Origin: DATBSK01 sp040902705
GTDB taxonomy: Bacteria > Actinomycetota > Acidimicrobiia > IMCC26256 > PALSA-555
DNA: 64,000 nt
Reading direction: 5' to 3'
NCBI GenBank assembly: GCA_040902705.1
Contig: JBBDWT010000204.1
Coordinates: forward strand, 6,207 to 70,206
Shown: one piece after another, positions 34,757-43,172 of the stretch
Numbering within the stretch: position 1 is the stretch's first letter
Layout: every line of letters begins with the position of its first letter
Position numbers and translations under genes: made by a program
The notes under the pieces: generated by a model
The model's database searches: none
What the model was told of the DNA's origin: nothing
Seen by the model: the letters and a program-made list of their open reading frames with translations, nothing else

Positions 34757-36049
34757 ATGAGCAGAGTGGGGGTCGTCGGCGCGGGATACGTCGGGCTCAC
34801 GACGGCTGCGTGCTTCGCGCACCTCGGTCATGACGTCGTCTGCGCCGACCTCGACGTCGACCGGGTGGCCCGGCTCTCGAAGGGCGAGGTCCCGATCCTC
34901 GAGGAGGGCCTCGACGAGCTCGTCGGCCACGGGCTGGCGTCGGAGCGACTGCGATTCGTCGTCGGTGCCGCAGCCGCGGCTGTCGACGCCGAGTTCGTCT
35001 TCCTGTGCGTGCAGACGCCGCAGGGCGAGGACGGGTCCGCGGATCTCAGCGCGATCGACGACGCGGCGCGCGCGATCGCGCCGGTGCTCGAGCCGGGCGC
35101 CGTGGTCATCAACAAGTCGACCGTGCCGGTCGGGACGACCGTGCGTGTCGATCGCGTGCTCCGGGCTGCCCGCGCCGTCGCCGACGTCGGCGTCGCGTCG
35201 AACCCCGAGTTCCTCCGTGAAGGCACGGCGGTGCGCGACTTCCTCCACCCGTCGAGGGTCGTCGTCGGTGCCGAAGACACTGCGGTTGCCGTGCGGGTCA
35301 GCGAGCTCTACAAGGGCGTCCAGGCACCGCTCGTGGTGACCGACGCGGTCTCGGCCGAGGTGATCAAGTACGCCTCCAACGCGTTCCTCGCGACGAAGGT
35401 CTCGTTCGTCAATGGCATTGCCAACATCTGTGAGCTCGTCAACGCGGATGTGCGAGAGGTCGTCCTCGGGATGGGCTACGACCCGCGCATCGGGTTTGAG
35501 TTCCTGCACCCCGGCCCCGGATGGGGCGGGTCGTGCTTCCCCAAGGACACTGCGGCGCTCCTGCACACTGCCGACGAGGCCGGCTACGAGTTCGAGCTGC
35601 TCCGCGGGGTCATCGCGGCGAACCACGACCAGCAGGCGCGCATGGTCGACAAGCTGCGCGACGCGTGCGACGGCGCGCTCGCCGGCAAGCGGATCGCGGC
35701 GTGGGGCCTCACCTTCAAGGCGAATACCGATGACCTGCGCGACTCGCCCGCGGTCGCGATCGTCTCGCGGCTCCTGGCGGAGGGCGCCGTCGTTCGGGGG
35801 TACGACCCGCGCGCCGGTGAGGCTGCAGCGGTCGCGCTCCCCGAGCTCGAGCTCGTGACCGACCCGTACGCCGCGTGCGCCGATGCCGACGTGCTCGCCG
35901 TGCTCACCGAGTGGGACGAGTTCCGCTGGCTCGACTTCACCCGCGTCGCCGACGTCATGCGACACCCGAGGATCGTCGACACGCGGAACCTGCTCGATCC
36001 GGCGGCAATGCGACACCTCGGCTTCGCGTACCGCGGCGTCGGGCGCTGA
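34757..36049 (+). CDS. ugd: UDP-glucose 6-dehydrogenase
   Basis: A 430-residue enzyme oxidising UDP-glucose to UDP-glucuronate. The NAD motif is GVVGAGYVGLTTA (about 4-16), STVPVGTT (about 115-122), NPEFLREG (about 153-160) and the nucleophile Cys in GWGGSCFPKD (about 254-263). Its stop overlaps the start of the decarboxylase gene as TGATG, so product and next enzyme are made together, giving UDP-xylose or a related pentose. Confidence 0.95.
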   Translation: MSRVGVVGAGYVGLTTAACFAHLGHDVVCADLDVDRVARLSKGEVPILEEGLDELVGHGLASERLRFVVGAAAAAVDAEFVFLCVQTPQGEDGSADLSAIDDAARAIAPVLEPGAVVINKSTVPVGTTVRVDRVLRAARAVADVGVASNPEFLREGTAVRDFLHPSRVVVGAEDTAVAVRVSELYKGVQAPLVVTDAVSAEVIKYASNAFLATKVSFVNGIANICELVNADVREVVLGMGYDPRIGFEFLHPGPGWGGSCFPKDTAALLHTADEAGYEFELLRGVIAANHDQQARMVDKLRDACDGALAGKRIAAWGLTFKANTDDLRDSPAVAIVSRLLAEGAVVRGYDPRAGEAAAVALPELELVTDPYAACADADVLAVLTEWDEFRWLDFTRVADVMRHPRIVDTRNLLDPAAMRHLGFAYRGVGR

Positions 36050-36990
36050 TGCCCCGAGCAGTCGTCACCGGCGGCGCGGGATTCGTCGGCGCGCACCTGT
36101 GCCGCACCCTGCGGCAACGGGGCTGGGACGTCGTCGCGGTCGACGACCTGTCGACGGGCTCCGCGGACCACGTCGCGGACCTCGATGGCGATGACGGCTT
36201 CACCCTGGTCGTGCACGACGTCGTCGACGGGATCCCCGTCNNNNNNNNNNACGGGCCGCTCGACGCGGTGCTCCACTTCGCGAGCGCGGCCAGCCCGCCT
36301 GAGTACCTGGCGCGGCCGCTCGAGACCCTCGCCGTCGGCTCGACCGGCACCCGCAACGCGCTCGAGCTCGCTGGCGCGCACGATGCCCGCTTCCTGCTCG
36401 CGTCGACGAGTGAGATCTACGGCGACCCGCAACAGCATCCCCAGCGCGAGGACTACTGGGGCAACGTCAACTCGGTCGGACCGCGGTCGGTGTACGACGA
36501 GGCGAAGCGGTTCGGGGAGGCCCTGACGATGGCCTACCACCGGGTACACGGGATCGACACGAAGGTGGCGCGCATCTTCAACACCTACGGACCGCTGCTC
36601 GAGCCGGCCGATGGACGCGTCGTGTCCAACTTCCTCGCGCAGGCGTTGGCAGGGAAGGCGCTCACCGTCTATGGCGACGGGACGCAGACGCGATCGTTCT
36701 GCTACGTGGACGACGAGGTGGGCGGACTCCTCGCGCTCCTCGAGAGCGACTGGGTCGGTCCGATGAACATCGGCAACCCCGAGGAGCACACGGTGCTCGA
36801 GGTCGCGAAGCTCGTGCTCGAGGTGACGGCATCGAGCTCGGAGCTCGTCTTCGAGCCGCTGCCCACGGACGACCCGGTGCGCCGCTGCCCCGACATCTCG
36901 CTCGCGACGCGCGAGCTCGGATGGCGACCGGTGGTCCCCCTCCGGGAGGGACTGCTCCACATGCTCGAGTGGTACCGAACCTGGACGTGA
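36049..36990 (+). CDS. UDP-glucuronate decarboxylase (UDP-xylose synthase)-like; 10 N inside
   Basis: A 313-residue extended SDR. GGAGFVGAHL (about 8-17) binds NAD+. HFASAASPPEYL, LASTSEIYGDP and YWGNVNSVGPRSVYDEAKR (catalytic Tyr/Lys; about 142-160) are characteristic of UDP-xylose synthases and set it apart from GalE. Ten N at 36241-36250 mask about four residues; the frame is the same on both sides. It follows ugd, the producer of its substrate, and is followed by a GT2 with a GTGA overlap. Confidence 0.88.
   Translation: MPRAVVTGGAGFVGAHLCRTLRQRGWDVVAVDDLSTGSADHVADLDGDDGFTLVVHDVVDGIPVXXXXGPLDAVLHFASAASPPEYLARPLETLAVGSTGTRNALELAGAHDARFLLASTSEIYGDPQQHPQREDYWGNVNSVGPRSVYDEAKRFGEALTMAYHRVHGIDTKVARIFNTYGPLLEPADGRVVSNFLAQALAGKALTVYGDGTQTRSFCYVDDEVGGLLALLESDWVGPMNIGNPEEHTVLEVAKLVLEVTASSSELVFEPLPTDDPVRRCPDISLATRELGWRPVVPLREGLLHMLEWYRTWT
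36241..36250. other. 10-N unresolved stretch
   Basis: Ten N inside the decarboxylase gene. The left flank gacgggatccccgtc is a near inverted repeat, which may have hindered read-through. Frame is preserved if the true length is 10 or differs by a multiple of three. Confidence 0.95.
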
Positions 36991-37934
36991 CCCCCGAGCC
37001 GGGGAGACGCGAGCGAACGCCCGGGGACCGGGTATCCCGGTCCCCAGGGAGCGAGCCGGGGAGATGGGCGGCGGTGGTCGTGAACTACGAGTCCGGCCCC
37101 CTGCTCGTCGAGTGCGTCCGCTCGATCGTCGCCGACGTCAGCGCCGGCGTGCCGGAGGTGGTCGTCGTCGACAACGGTTCGACCGACGGTTCGGTCGAGA
37201 GGGTGCGTGCCGAGCTTCCCGACGTGCGGGTCGACGTCGCCGTGGAGAACCTGGGGTATGCCGGTGCGGCGAACCTCGGGATCGCGGCGACGTCGGCGCC
37301 GGTCGTGGCGGTGTGCAACTCGGACCTGCACGTCGCGTTCGGAACCGCTGCGGCGATGCTGCGCCGGCTCGACGACGAGCCCGATCTCGCGGCGGTCGGT
37401 CCGTCGATCCGCGAGCCGGACGGCACCTGGTACCCGTCGGCGCGCTGCGTCCCGACCGTGGGCGATGCGGTCGGACACGGCCTCCTCGGGCTGGTGAAGC
37501 CAGACAACCGGTTCACGCGTCGCTACCGCGAGCTCGACGCCGATCCAGCGGTGCCGCGCGACGTCGACTGGGTGTCGGGCGCGGCGGTCTGGTTGCGACG
37601 CTCCGCGCTCGCGTCCGTCGACGGCTGGGACGACGGCTACTTCATGTACGTCGAGGATGTCGATCTCTGCTGGCGGCTCCGGCGCGCCGGCTGGCGTGTC
37701 GCGTACGAGCCGGCCGGCGAGGTCGTGCACGTCCGGGGGGCGAGCACGGCCCGGCATCCGTACCGGATGATCGCCGAGCACCATCGATCGCTCCTCCGCT
37801 TCGCGGCGAAGCGCTGGCACGGCTGGCGGCGGATCCTCCTGATCCCGGCCGCGCTGTTCCTCGCCCTGCGCGCCGGCCTCGCCATGGTCGCCCGGTGCTT
37901 CCGGCGATCCGGTTCCGTGGAACCGAGCAGGTAA
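36987..37934 (+). CDS. Glycosyltransferase family 2 (rhamnosyltransferase-like) with in-frame element insertion
   Basis: A 315-residue inverting GT-A enzyme. VVVNYESGPLLVECVRS starts the fold, then VVVDNGSTDGS, VAVCNSDLHV (the DXD-like metal site region), VSGAAVWLRRSAL and the ED motif YVEDVDLCWRLRRAG. A basic hydrophobic C-terminus (about 290-305) could contact the membrane. GTG 36987 overlaps the upstream stop (GTGA). Residues 8-26 are encoded by a 57-bp palindromic insertion; without it the protein would begin VTPEPGRWAAVVVNY. GTG 37074 is an alternative start but truncates the first strand. Confidence 0.85.
   Translation: MTPEPGRRERTPGDRVSRSPGSEPGRWAAVVVNYESGPLLVECVRSIVADVSAGVPEVVVVDNGSTDGSVERVRAELPDVRVDVAVENLGYAGAANLGIAATSAPVVAVCNSDLHVAFGTAAAMLRRLDDEPDLAAVGPSIREPDGTWYPSARCVPTVGDAVGHGLLGLVKPDNRFTRRYRELDADPAVPRDVDWVSGAAVWLRRSALASVDGWDDGYFMYVEDVDLCWRLRRAGWRVAYEPAGEVVHVRGASTARHPYRMIAEHHRSLLRFAAKRWHGWRRILLIPAALFLALRAGLAMVARCFRRSGSVEPSR
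36995..37064 (+). repeat. Hairpin/GAGCGAG element, copy C, inserted in the GT2 gene with 13-bp direct repeats
   Basis: The 13-mer cgagccggggaga occurs at 36995-37007 and 37052-37064, exactly 57 bp apart. Between them are gcgagcgaacg and a perfect hairpin at 37023-37045 with arms ggggaccggg / cccggtcccc around tat. It has the same order of parts as copies A and B. Length 57 keeps the GT2 frame. Confidence 0.75.
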
Positions 37935-37937
37935 TCT
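37932..37937 (+). promoter_or_regulatory. -10 box TAATCT
   Basis: TAATCT overlaps the GT2 stop region and ends 9 bases before ATG 37947; closest to consensus TANNNT with an extra A. Confidence 0.5.
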
Positions 37938-37946
37938 CGATCCGCC

Positions 37947-38756
37947 ATGGCGAACCGCAGCAAGTACACCCGCGCACGGATCCGTGCCCGTGGCCGTCGC
38001 CGCCAGAAGCGAGGCGGGGCATCGTGGTTCTACGGCGCGGTCGCGGTGATCGTGGTCGTCGGGGTCGCGCTGATCGTCGTCTCCCGCTCCAGCACGGCCG
38101 ACGTGCCACCGCAGCCGGGCAACCCCTCGACCGGTGAGGCCGGCGATCACTGGCACGCGGCGTTCGACGTCAACGTGTGCGGCGAGTGGCTGAGCAACCC
38201 GCCGGAGTTCGAGACCGCGGCCGACAACCCCAACGTGCGCGTGGGCATCCACACCCACGGTGACGGCTTCATGCACATCCACCCGTTCACCAAGTCCGAG
38301 GGTGGCGAGAACGCGACAGTCGGCCGGTTCCTCACGTACGGCGGGTGGAGCGCGTCCGAGGACTCCCTGTCGGCCTGGACCGGGCCGACGACTGCGCCCG
38401 ACCAGAAGACGTGGTCCGACGGCGACAAGTGCCCCGAGGGCACCGAGTTCGCCGGCAAGAAGGGCGTCGTGAAGTGGTCGATCAACTGCAAGGCTCGCGA
38501 CGGGAACCCGTCCGACTTCACGCCGTCCGACGGCGACGTCGTCGCGATCGCCTTCCTCCCCCAGAACGAGGCGATCGGCGTGCCGCCGAACGCGAGCTCT
38601 GCGCCGGCCAACGACGGCGGGAGCGACGCGCCGCTCAACGTGAAGGGCTGCTCCACCGCGGGCCCGGGTGGGCAGACCACCACGACGATCGCCGGTGCTC
38701 CGACACCCGACTCCACCGCCGCGACGACGGACACGACCGCGACACCTGCAACGTGA
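37947..38756 (+). CDS. Membrane-anchored His-rich conserved protein of unknown function
   Basis: A 269-residue protein. The first 25 residues are strongly basic, a transmembrane helix spans about 28-46, and the rest is predicted outside. The core starts GDHWHAAFDVNVCGEWL and continues GIHTHGDGFMHIHPF, seven His within about 60 residues, plus three further Cys downstream. The tail (about 210-269) is Ser/Thr/Ala/Pro-rich. The His clusters suggest a metal site, but no function is known to me. It sits inside the polysaccharide block and overlaps the nucleotidyltransferase start (GTGA). Confidence 0.75.
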   Translation: MANRSKYTRARIRARGRRRQKRGGASWFYGAVAVIVVVGVALIVVSRSSTADVPPQPGNPSTGEAGDHWHAAFDVNVCGEWLSNPPEFETAADNPNVRVGIHTHGDGFMHIHPFTKSEGGENATVGRFLTYGGWSASEDSLSAWTGPTTAPDQKTWSDGDKCPEGTEFAGKKGVVKWSINCKARDGNPSDFTPSDGDVVAIAFLPQNEAIGVPPNASSAPANDGGSDAPLNVKGCSTAGPGGQTTTTIAGAPTPDSTAATTDTTATPAT

Positions 38757-39853
38757 AGGCCGTCGTCCTCGTCGGGGGCGAGGGCACGCGTCTCCGTCCG
38801 CTGACCAGCACCGTCCCGAAGCCGCTCCTCCCGATCGCGGGTCAGCCGTTCGTGGAGCGCCAGCTGTCGTGGCTCGCCCGGCACGGCGTCGACGACGCCG
38901 TGCTCTCGCTCGGATACCTGCCCGACGCGTTCGTGTCGCACTTCCCCGACGGCGAGTTCGACGGCGTGCGGTTGCGCTACGCCGTCGAGCCCGTCCCCCT
39001 CGGCACCGCGGGTGCGATCCGATTCGCCGCGCAGGCGGGCTGCATCGAGGAGCGGTTCGTGGTCTGCAACGGCGACGTCCTGACCACCCTCGACGTGAGC
39101 GCGCTGGTCCGGTTCCACGAAGCGCGCGGTGCCGAGGCGACGATCCACCTCACGCGCGTCGAGGACCCGGCGTCGTTCGGTGTCGTCCCCACGTTCGACG
39201 ACGGCGAGGTGAAGGCGTTCGTCGAGAAGCCGCCATCGGGCACCGCACCGAGCGACTGGATCAACGCGGGCACGTACGTGCTCGAGCCGTCGGTCCTCGA
39301 GCGCATCCCCGAGGGCCTGGCCGTCTCGATCGAGCGCGAGACGTTCCCGCGCATGCTCGAGGAGCGAGGACATCTCTTCGCGTCGGGCACCGACGACTAC
39401 TGGATCGACATCGGGACTCCCGAGAAGTATCTGCAAGCGCACGAGGACACGCTTCGAGGCGCGGTCGGCCTTCCTCCGCTGCGTGACGCGCGCGAGATCG
39501 CGACCGGAGTGTGGGTACAGGGCGAGCCCGGGCTCGCCGCCGATGCCGTGGTCCGCGCACCGAGCCTGCTCGGCGCCGCGTCGGTCGTCGAGAGTGGTGC
39601 GCGCGTGGAGAACGCGACGATCGGCGCGGGTTGCTTCGTCGGCATCGACGCAACGGTGAAGGGCTCCGTGCTCCTCGCCGGTGCGCGGGTCGAGCGGGGC
39701 GCGACCGTCGTCGCCTCCATCGTCGGGTCCGACGCCCACGTGGGGGAGCGCGCCGTCGTCACCGAAGGGTCCATCGTCGGGCCCGGGTTCCACGTCGCCA
39801 CCGACGCGCACCTCGCGGGCGAGCGCGTCGAGCTCTCGACTGCGGCAGGCTGA
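38753..39853 (+). CDS. Sugar-1-phosphate nucleotidyltransferase (mannose-1-phosphate guanylyltransferase-like)
   Basis: A 366-residue two-domain protein. The N-terminal Rossmann-like domain has VVLVGGEGTRLRPLTSTVPKPLLPIAG (about 4-30), NGDVLT (metal Asp; about 106-111), VEKPP and DYWIDIGTPEKYL. The C-terminal left-handed beta-helix has hexapeptide repeats (about 260-355). This matches GDP-mannose pyrophosphorylase of the GMPPB/ManC2 type; a glucose-1-phosphate specificity is possible. A phosphomannomutase is encoded at 56439. GTG overlaps the previous stop. Confidence 0.87.
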   Translation: MKAVVLVGGEGTRLRPLTSTVPKPLLPIAGQPFVERQLSWLARHGVDDAVLSLGYLPDAFVSHFPDGEFDGVRLRYAVEPVPLGTAGAIRFAAQAGCIEERFVVCNGDVLTTLDVSALVRFHEARGAEATIHLTRVEDPASFGVVPTFDDGEVKAFVEKPPSGTAPSDWINAGTYVLEPSVLERIPEGLAVSIERETFPRMLEERGHLFASGTDDYWIDIGTPEKYLQAHEDTLRGAVGLPPLRDAREIATGVWVQGEPGLAADAVVRAPSLLGAASVVESGARVENATIGAGCFVGIDATVKGSVLLAGARVERGATVVASIVGSDAHVGERAVVTEGSIVGPGFHVATDAHLAGERVELSTAAG

Positions 39854-39857
39854 GGCG

Positions 39858-40802
39858 ATGCGCGCACTCGTGACCGGCGGAGCCGGCTTCATCGGATCGA
39901 ACCTCGTCGACCGGCTCCTCGCCGACGGTCACGACGTCGACGTCGTCGACGATCTCTCCTCGGGTGCGCTGGCGAACCTCACCGACGCCCGCGCCCAGCG
40001 CAGCAATCGCATGACCTTCCAGCGGCTCGATGTTCGCTCCGGTGCCGTCACGGAGCTCATCTCGCACCGCAAGCCCGAGGTCGTGTTCCACCTCGCGGCC
40101 CAGGCGAGCGTCACCGTGTCGGTGGCCAAGCCGGCGTTCGACGCCGAGGTGAACATCCTCGGATCGATCAACGTGATCGAGGGTGCGCTCAACGCCGGCA
40201 CCCGCAAGGTCGTCTTCGCCGGATCGGGCGGAACGCTCTACGGCGTGCCCGAGTCCACTCCGACCCGTGAGGGTCATCCGCAGCATCCCGTGTCGCCGTA
40301 CGGCGTGGCCAAGAAGGCGGTCGGGGACTACCTGCACTACTACCGAGAGGTGCACGGCCTGGAGTCCACGACGCTCGCGCTCGCCAACGTCTACGGCCCA
40401 CGCCAGGACCCGCACGGCGAGTCGGGCGTGGTCGCGATCTTCGCCTCGAAGCTGCTGGCGGGGGACCGTCCCACGATCTTCGGCGATGGCGAACAGACGC
40501 GTGACTACGTGTTCGTGGACGACGTGTGCGACGCCTTCGTCCGCGCCGCCGACAAGGCGGGCGGGCTCGTGGTCAACATCGGCACCGGGCTCGAGACGAG
40601 CGTGCAGCACCTGTTCGACGCGATGGCACGCGACGTCGGCTTCACCGAGCCCGCGCGCTACGCACCGCCCCGCGCCGGAGAGTTGCGTCGTTCGGCGCTC
40701 GATCCGGGTCGCGCCGCGATCCACCTCGGGTGGGAGCCGTGGACGAACCTCGACCAGGGTCTCCACCGTACGCTCGAGTTCTTCCGCAGCCGCGCGGGCT
40801 GA
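39858..40802 (+). CDS. NAD-dependent sugar epimerase (GalE-like)
   Basis: A 314-residue extended SDR. GGAGFIGSNL (about 7-16), DDLSSG, FHLAAQASV (about 78-86), AGSGGTLYG with the active Ser/Thr region and SPYGVAKKAVGDY with Tyr/Lys (about 149-161). GalE-type 4-epimerisation of a UDP-sugar is the simplest call; related dehydratases share these motifs. It is the last gene of the polysaccharide block and ends three bases before the convergent nitroreductase gene. Confidence 0.87.
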   Translation: MRALVTGGAGFIGSNLVDRLLADGHDVDVVDDLSSGALANLTDARAQRSNRMTFQRLDVRSGAVTELISHRKPEVVFHLAAQASVTVSVAKPAFDAEVNILGSINVIEGALNAGTRKVVFAGSGGTLYGVPESTPTREGHPQHPVSPYGVAKKAVGDYLHYYREVHGLESTTLALANVYGPRQDPHGESGVVAIFASKLLAGDRPTIFGDGEQTRDYVFVDDVCDAFVRAADKAGGLVVNIGTGLETSVQHLFDAMARDVGFTEPARYAPPRAGELRRSALDPGRAAIHLGWEPWTNLDQGLHRTLEFFRSRAG

Positions 40803-40805
40803 GCG

Positions 40806-41411
40806 TCAGCGCGCGACCCGCAGCTCGTCGATCGGCACGTCGGGGCGCTCCCGCGGCACGTACGCCGGGTCGGGATGCCCGACGAGGACCAGCGCCTGCG
40901 GGCTCCATTCCTCGGGGAGCTCCAGGGCGTCGCGCGCCGCCTCGGGGCAGAAGATCGGTGCCGCCACCCAACACGACGCGAGCCCGGCCTCGGCAGCCGA
41001 CAGCATGAGGTTCTCGACTCCGGCACCGAGCGAGAGCACGGCCATGCCCCATTCGGCCCGACGGCGGTCCTCGTCGGGGTAGCGGTCGAGCCCGTCCCAC
41101 GTCAGGCACCCGAGCAGGAGCGCGGGCGCGGTCGTGAGCTTGGCGTGCGACGCGTCGACGAGCTCGTCGATGCGCTGCTGCGTCACACCGTCCGCGGCGA
41201 GGTCGGCCTGCCACCGCGCACCCATGCCGTCGGCCAGCGCGGTCTTGCCCCCGGCGGTGTCGATGACGCACCACCGCCACGGTCGCGAGTGGTGCGGGGC
41301 CGGCGCCAGGCATGCGGCTTCGACGAGCTCGTCGAGGACGCCACGTCCGACGGGCTCGTGGGTGAACGCCCGGATCGAACGGCGGGCCTCGATGAAGGCC
41401 GGGACGCTCAT
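40806..41411 (-). CDS. Nitroreductase-family FMN protein, probable FbiB C-terminal counterpart
   Basis: A 201-residue protein of the FMN nitroreductase fold: RRSIRAF (about 10-16), the FMN-contacting HHSRPWRW (about 40-47) and GAGVENLMLSAAEAGLASCW (about 129-148). Its ATG overlaps the cofE stop (ATGA). In mycobacteria this domain is fused to CofE as FbiB and reduces dehydro-F420-0; here it is a separate gene, so the same reaction is the best inference. Confidence 0.83.
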   Translation of the reverse strand: MSVPAFIEARRSIRAFTHEPVGRGVLDELVEAACLAPAPHHSRPWRWCVIDTAGGKTALADGMGARWQADLAADGVTQQRIDELVDASHAKLTTAPALLLGCLTWDGLDRYPDEDRRRAEWGMAVLSLGAGVENLMLSAAEAGLASCWVAAPIFCPEAARDALELPEEWSPQALVLVGHPDPAYVPRERPDVPIDELRVAR

Positions 41412-42115
41412 CGGAACAGGTCCTCGCCGGGTGGGCGGACGAGGTCGCGGGCGCTGCCCTCCCGCCGCCAGGAGGCGTCGAGGCCGCGCACGATCGCAGC
41501 CGGGACACCCGCGGCCTTGCCCATCACGAGCTCCGCCGCGCCGGCCACCTCGTCGGCGATCGCGACCTCGGTGACCTGGAGCTCACGTCCACCGGCGTCG
41601 CGCTCGCCGCGGAGGTCGACCACCGCAGCGAGACCGGAGACGCCGATCGCGACGTCGGTGAGCCCGAGCCGCCAGGCGCGCCCGAACGTGTCCGAGATGA
41701 CGACGGCGACCTCCGCACCGTGGCGTGCGCGCAGCGCGTCCCGCACATGCCGGGCCGAGCGGTCGGCGTCGACCGGGAGGAGCGCGGCCCGGCCCTCGGG
41801 CACGTTCGACACGTCGATCCCCGCGTTCGCGCACACCCACCCGTGGCTGGTCTCGCTGATGATGAGATCGCCGCGTCGGCGCAGGATCCGCACCGACTCC
41901 GACTCGATGAGCTCGCGGCGGGCGCCCGGATCGTCGGGGTCGAGGTCGACCATTCGGCCTTCGGCCTTCGAGATGACCTTCTGCGTGACGACGACGCAGT
42001 CACCGTCAGCGAGCGGCGTCTCCTGGGCGCGTGCTGCGTCGGCGAGCAGGTCCGCGAGCTCGTCGCCGCGCGTCACCTCGCCGATCCCCGCGATCGGGAT
42101 GATCGTGAGGGTCAC
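41408..42115 (-). CDS. cofE: Coenzyme F420-0:L-glutamate ligase
   Basis: A 235-residue ligase adding glutamates to F420-0. Recognisable segments are GIGEVTRGDELADLL near the N-terminus, VVVTQKVISKAEGR (about 41-54), ICANAGI-like VCANAGIDVSNVP (about 94-106), VVISDTFGRAWRLG (about 135-148) and IADEVAGAAELVMGKAAGVPAAIVRG. It lacks the extra C-terminal nitroreductase domain of mycobacterial FbiB, which is encoded by the next gene. GTG 42115 overlaps the cofD stop. Confidence 0.94.
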   Translation of the reverse strand: MTLTIIPIAGIGEVTRGDELADLLADAARAQETPLADGDCVVVTQKVISKAEGRMVDLDPDDPGARRELIESESVRILRRRGDLIISETSHGWVCANAGIDVSNVPEGRAALLPVDADRSARHVRDALRARHGAEVAVVISDTFGRAWRLGLTDVAIGVSGLAAVVDLRGERDAGGRELQVTEVAIADEVAGAAELVMGKAAGVPAAIVRGLDASWRREGSARDLVRPPGEDLFR

Positions 42116-43050
42116 GCGACGGCAGCGAGCGTGTGGCGCGCCAGCGCCGCGGCGACGCGTGCGTCGCGCATCACGGTGTCGGTGACGACCGCGCGCACTC
42201 CGAGCGACTCGACCTCCGCCACGAGGTGCGCGTCCTTGGCGTCGATGACGAGCGCGGAGCAGAAGTCGCGGTAGGCGCGAGCGACGCCGACACACGACAC
42301 CTCGATGCCGAGGGGGCCCATCAGGCGATCGGCGGGGCCGCGCACGGGTGCGCCGCCCACGATCGGGCTCACTCCGACGACGCGGTCGCGTCGGCGGACG
42401 AGTGCGTCGCGGATCCCGGGGACCGCGAGGACCGGGCCGATCGAGATCACGGGATTGCTCGGGCAGATCAGGATCGTCTCGGCGGCATCGATCGCCTCGA
42501 GCACGCCCGGCGCCGGGTGGCTCGCGTCGGCACCCTCGAAGCGCACGCCGACGACCGGGGGCTCGGCCCGGCGGCGCACGAACCAGTCCTGCATCGCGAG
42601 CTCGACCGTCTCTCCGAGCCGGTCGCGCACCGTGATGCGGGTGGCGACGCGGTCGTCGGTCATCGGGAGCAGGGTGGCGTCGAGCCCCCACGCGAGCGCG
42701 ATCTCGTTCGTCACGGTGCTGACGGTCGCGCCCTCGCGGAGCCGACGCGTCCGGTAGAGGTGGGTCGCGAGATCGCGGTCGCCGAGGTTGAACCACGTCT
42801 CCTCGCCGTAGCGCGCCAGGGCTCCGATGGTGTGGAAGGTCTCGCCCGCGAGGCCCCACCCGGTGTCGGGGTTCGACGCGCCGGCGAGGCGGTACGTCAC
42901 GCTGTCGAGATCGGGACTCACCCAGAGCCCGTGGAACTCGTCGTCGTCGCCGGTGTTGACGATCACCGTCACGGTCGCCGGATCGACCACGTCGACGAGC
43001 CCGGCCAGGAACCGGGCTGCACCAACCCCTCCCGCGATCGCCGTGAGCAT
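42112..43050 (-). CDS. cofD: 2-phospho-L-lactate transferase (CofD/FbiA)
   Basis: A 312-residue enzyme joining the phospholactate (or phosphoenolpyruvate) moiety to Fo in F420 synthesis. AGGVGAARFLAGL (about 6-18) and VNTGDDDEFHGLWVSPDLDSVTY (about 31-53) are diagnostic, as are PMTDD and ICPSNPVISIGPVLAVPGI. The gene starts an operon with cofE and the nitroreductase gene; the ATG follows a TAGCGT box by 7 bases. Fo synthase (fbiC) and cofC/fbiD are not in the window. Confidence 0.95.
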   Translation of the reverse strand: MLTAIAGGVGAARFLAGLVDVVDPATVTVIVNTGDDDEFHGLWVSPDLDSVTYRLAGASNPDTGWGLAGETFHTIGALARYGEETWFNLGDRDLATHLYRTRRLREGATVSTVTNEIALAWGLDATLLPMTDDRVATRITVRDRLGETVELAMQDWFVRRRAEPPVVGVRFEGADASHPAPGVLEAIDAAETILICPSNPVISIGPVLAVPGIRDALVRRRDRVVGVSPIVGGAPVRGPADRLMGPLGIEVSCVGVARAYRDFCSALVIDAKDAHLVAEVESLGVRAVVTDTVMRDARVAAALARHTLAAVA

Positions 43051-43057
43051 GACGGAA

Positions 43058-43063
43058 ACGCTA
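43058..43063 (-). promoter_or_regulatory. -10 box TAGCGT (minus strand), leaderless type
   Basis: Forward acgcta, 7 bases before the cofD ATG at 43050. Confidence 0.55.
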
Positions 43064-43114
43064 ATGCCCGGGCGGAGGCGGAATTCCAGCCGGTGCGCTG
43101 CGGGTGCGTCCGTA

Positions 43115-43134
43115 CGAACGGGACATCCCGTTCG
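43115..43134 (-). terminator. Inverted repeat after the DUF222/HNH gene
   Basis: cgaacggg / cccgttcg arms around acat form a perfect 8-bp stem, 39 bases beyond the stop of the HNH gene and before the cofD promoter. There is no U tract, so it is a candidate terminator only. Confidence 0.35.
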
Positions 43135-43172
43135 GCATCGACGTCTGAGTCGACGACCTCGGCCGCGGCGTG

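Noticed and set aside
37064..38137. 357-codon plus-strand frame starting at an ATG right after element copy C
   Set aside because: The ATG is out of frame with the GT2, and the product is an Arg/Gly/Ala-rich shadow that overlaps two real genes.
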